From assembly GCA_017615125.1 (NCBI GenBank), contig JAGAAS010000076.1:62001-126000 (forward strand): 64,000 bases of DNA. The letters run 5' to 3'. Source of the stretch: Bacteroidaceae bacterium. Lineage in GTDB: Bacteria > Bacteroidota > Bacteroidia > Bacteroidales > Bacteroidaceae. Below the pieces are notes generated by a model that saw only the letters and a list, made by a program, of their open reading frames with translations, was not told where the DNA came from and did no database searches. The position numbers and the translations under genes were made by a program. Shown here in pieces: positions 61,575 to 64,000 of this stretch. Every line of letters begins with the position of its first letter. The first letter of the stretch is position 1.

Positions 61575-63932
61575 ATGCATTCAAATTTAATTATCGTTGA
61601 GTCTCCTGCTAAGGCAAAGACCATTGAGAAATTCCTAGGAACCGACTACAAAGTATTATCCTCATACGGTCATATCCGTGACCTGAAAAAGAAAAGCTAC
61701 AGTATAGATAAAGAGACCTTTGAACCAATCTATGAAATTCCTACCGAGAAAAAGAAAGTAGTAGAAGATCTCAAGAAAGAAGCAGCTAAAGTTCAGACCA
61801 TCTGGCTGGCTTCCGATGAAGACCGCGAGGGAGAAGCCATCAGCTGGCATCTGTTCGAAGTGCTGGGCTTGAAGAAAGAGAACACGAAACGTATCGTCTT
61901 CCACGAAATCACTCCCGATGCTATCAAGACGGCTATTGAGCATCCACGCGATATTGATACGAACTTAGTGTATGCTCAGCAGGCACGCCGCGTTCTTGAC
62001 CGAATTGTGGGATTCAAGCTTTCTCCTATTCTTTGGCGAAAAGTTAAGCCTGCACTTTCGGCAGGACGTGTACAATCAGTCGCCGTTCGTCTCATCGTTG
62101 ACAAGGAACGCGAGATTACTAACTTCAAGAGTACAGCATCGTACCGTGTTGTTGCCACTTTCCTGATTGCCGATGAGCAAAATGCGTTGTCTGAATTGAA
62201 GGCAGAACTCAACACGCGATTCAAAACCAAGAAAGAGGCTTTGGCCTTCTTGGAGAAATGCAAGGATTCTTCCTTCCACATTGAAGACGTGCAGACAAAG
62301 CCGATAAAGAAATCTCCAGCGCTGCCCTTCACGACATCTACCCTGCAGCAGGAGGCAGCCCGCAAGCTCGGCTTCTCGGTTTCACAAACGATGGCTTTGG
62401 CTCAACGTCTCTACGAGTCAGGACAAATCACCTACATGCGTACCGACTCCACCAACTTGTCGAATCTCGCGCTCAATGCCAGCAAGAAGGTCATTCTCAC
62501 CGAGATGGGAGAGACGTATTACAAGTATCGCAATATTCATGCCCGTATCAAAGGAGCGCAGGAAGCACACGAAGCCATCCGTCCTTCTTATATGAACAAA
62601 CCCACGCTTACTGGGGGAAATGCTGCTGAGAAACGACTTTACGAACTTATCTACAAGCGCACCCTCGCTTCGCAGATGGCAGATGCTCAGTTAGAAAAGA
62701 CAACTGCCGTTATTAGTGTCTCGGGGCGGAAGGAGCAGTTCATCGTCAGCGGTGAACATATCGTTTTCGACGGATTCCTCCGCGTCTATCGTGAGTCGGC
62801 TGATGAAGAAGAGCATACCTTTGCTCTTGAAAGCGAGAGCATGCTTCCTCCCATGCAGGCGGGACAGGCTCTGAAGCTTACCGAAGCAACTGCAACGGAG
62901 CGATATTCCTTAGCTCCTCAGCGATACAACGAAGCAGGGCTCGTTCACAAGTTGGAAGAGCTTGGCATCGGAAGACCTTCCACGTATGCTCCTACAATCA
63001 GCACCATCCAGCAGCGCGAATATGTCGCAAAGGAAGATTTTCCCGGCGTTGAAAGAACCGTCAACGTCCTTCATCTTTCAGGAGAAGCTATCAGCGACTC
63101 TGTTGTCAAGGAGAGCTTCGGAAGCGAGAAATCCAAGCTCGTTCCTACCGACATAGGTTCTGTTGTCAACGATTTCCTTATGGATTTCTTCCCCGAGATT
63201 CTGGATTACAATTTCACGGCAGACATAGAAAAGGAGTTCGACGAAATTGCCGAAGGAAAGAAGCCTTGGATTGGTGTAATTGCCGACTTTGACAAGCACT
63301 TTGAGCCTCTTGTCGACAAGGCTCTCAGCGACAGGCCCGAGCACAAGGTGGGAGAGCGCCTGCTGGGCAATGATCCTCGAAGCGGGCGTCCTGTTTCCGT
63401 CAAGATAGGTCGTTACGGACCCATCGTGCAGATTGGATCAGCCGACGACAACGAGAAACCTCATTTCGCGCAGCTCAAAAAAGGGCAGACGCTGGAGTCA
63501 ATCACGCTGGAAGAGGCTCTGGAGCTGTGCGCTTTGCCGCGAACCATCGGGCAGAAGGACGGAAAAGACGTCATTGTGGGTTCAGGGCGCTTCGGGCTTT
63601 ATGTGCGCTGCGACAAGACGTACGTATCCCTGCCTCCCAAGCTCGATCCTATGACGATGACGTTGGAAGAAGCGGAGGATCTTCTTCTCGCCCGTCAGCA
63701 GCAACAGGAAAACAATCACATCAAGTCGTTTGAAGAAGATCCCGAGGTGGAAATCCGCAACGGAAGATTCGGCCCCTACATCGCTTCGCACGGAACGAAC
63801 TACCGTCTTCCCAAGAGCGTGAAGCCCGAGGAACTGACGTTCGATGAATGTCAGGAAATCATCGCGAAAGCCCAAGATACCTCCACAAAACCCCGAAGAG
63901 GACGTCCTCGCACATCCCGTTCAAAGGAATGA
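61575..63932 (+). CDS. topA: DNA topoisomerase I (type IA)
   Basis: 785 residues from ATG 61575. It relaxes negative supercoils by nicking one strand through a tyrosine. The Toprim domain starts LIIVESPAKAKTIEKFLG and contains ASDEDREGEAISWHLF, the metal-binding acidic motif. The active tyrosine is Y287 in GQITYMRTDSTNLS. The gate domain carries AQQARRVLDRIVGFKLSPIL and KPALSAGRVQSVAVRLIV. The C-terminus has repeat units without Zn-cysteines (GRFGLYVRCDKTYVSLP, NGRFGPYIASHGTNYRLP) and ends in a basic tail (KPRRGRPRTSRSKE). This form, without zinc fingers, is seen in Bacteroidetes. aroK overlaps its stop by four bases. Confidence 0.95.
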   Translation: MHSNLIIVESPAKAKTIEKFLGTDYKVLSSYGHIRDLKKKSYSIDKETFEPIYEIPTEKKKVVEDLKKEAAKVQTIWLASDEDREGEAISWHLFEVLGLKKENTKRIVFHEITPDAIKTAIEHPRDIDTNLVYAQQARRVLDRIVGFKLSPILWRKVKPALSAGRVQSVAVRLIVDKEREITNFKSTASYRVVATFLIADEQNALSELKAELNTRFKTKKEALAFLEKCKDSSFHIEDVQTKPIKKSPALPFTTSTLQQEAARKLGFSVSQTMALAQRLYESGQITYMRTDSTNLSNLALNASKKVILTEMGETYYKYRNIHARIKGAQEAHEAIRPSYMNKPTLTGGNAAEKRLYELIYKRTLASQMADAQLEKTTAVISVSGRKEQFIVSGEHIVFDGFLRVYRESADEEEHTFALESESMLPPMQAGQALKLTEATATERYSLAPQRYNEAGLVHKLEELGIGRPSTYAPTISTIQQREYVAKEDFPGVERTVNVLHLSGEAISDSVVKESFGSEKSKLVPTDIGSVVNDFLMDFFPEILDYNFTADIEKEFDEIAEGKKPWIGVIADFDKHFEPLVDKALSDRPEHKVGERLLGNDPRSGRPVSVKIGRYGPIVQIGSADDNEKPHFAQLKKGQTLESITLEEALELCALPRTIGQKDGKDVIVGSGRFGLYVRCDKTYVSLPPKLDPMTMTLEEAEDLLLARQQQQENNHIKSFEEDPEVEIRNGRFGPYIASHGTNYRLPKSVKPEELTFDECQEIIAKAQDTSTKPRRGRPRTSRSKE

Positions 63933-64000
63933 TACGCCTGTTCCTTATCGGCTATATGTGCTCAGGCAAGACGACGCTTGGGCAAGCCCTTGCGCGCGAC
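63929..64000 (+). CDS. aroK: Shikimate kinase, 5' part only
   Basis: The ATG at 63929 overlaps the topA stop (ATGA). The 24 visible codons read MIRLFLIGYMCSGKTTLGQA and LARD, with the Walker A G-Y-M-C-S-G-K-T-T typical of Bacteroidetes shikimate kinases (phosphorylation of shikimate on the way to chorismate). The remaining part is beyond the window. Confidence 0.85.
   Translation, partial: MIRLFLIGYMCSGKTTLGQALARD

Noticed and set aside
1..64000. tRNA, rRNA, tmRNA or riboswitch
   Set aside because: No cloverleaf, rRNA-like or known riboswitch segment was recognised by eye in any gap; a covariance search would be needed to exclude small ones.

Overview
The window looks like a chromosome segment of a Bacteroidales bacterium, most likely a gut or rumen Prevotellaceae-type organism. 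Evidence: TAnnTTTG-type -7 promoter boxes, several very large secreted proteins ending in a type IX secretion (T9SS)-like sorting tail (G-x-Y-I-V-x-x-x-K), DUF5107-TPR and fasciclin/DUF5108-like proteins, HU-like and VirE-like accessory genes, and conserved pyrE, topA and aroK of Bacteroidetes type.

Layout. 1-7.4 kb: minus-strand plant-polysaccharide and surface genes: a partial secreted family 1 pectate lyase with autotransporter-like repeats, a 948-residue secreted protein with a duplicated ThuA/amidotransferase-like module, and a GH105 unsaturated (rhamno)galacturonyl hydrolase. 7.6-8.1 kb: remnants of two transposases. 8.2-14.4 kb: minus-strand operon-like block of an AraC-type regulator, a CotH-kinase/dockerin/cohesin-like protein and a cohesin-like/MBG protein. 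14.5-34 kb: plus-strand glycan block: fasciclin lipoprotein, 1231-residue secreted protein, GH2, sugar-porter MFS, DUF5107-TPR, second GH2, an IS982-family copy with a nonsense codon, and a CE15-type glucuronoyl esterase. No SusC/SusD pair is present. 34.3-35.3 kb: Tat-like metallophosphoesterase.

35.3-41.9 kb is an accessory island: a tripartite HipB-HipS-HipT toxin system, an AAA ATPase with DUF4143, an HU-like DNA-binding protein, and a VirE-type P-loop ATPase gene. That ATPase gene is bracketed by two inverted modules of TCTACAC boxes with matching 8- and 10-bp spacings. A deleted IS982-family remnant follows. 42-50.3 kb: one 2737-residue secreted multidomain protein. 51-52.1 kb: pyrE and an SRPBCC protein. 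52.1-56.4 kb: GH2 with LamG and sorting tail. 56.8-64 kb: TPR protein, outer-membrane barrel protein, topA and the start of aroK, in housekeeping-type order.

A family of AT-rich intergenic repeats with a 13-bp core (catacggcgagat or its complement) occurs four times, always in a gap next to the 5' end of a gene for a large exported protein. The best candidates for something undescribed are the inverted TCTACAC modules around the VirE-type gene, this dispersed repeat, and the cohesin-like/dockerin pair. All functions are inferred from reading the sequence; no database search was run.
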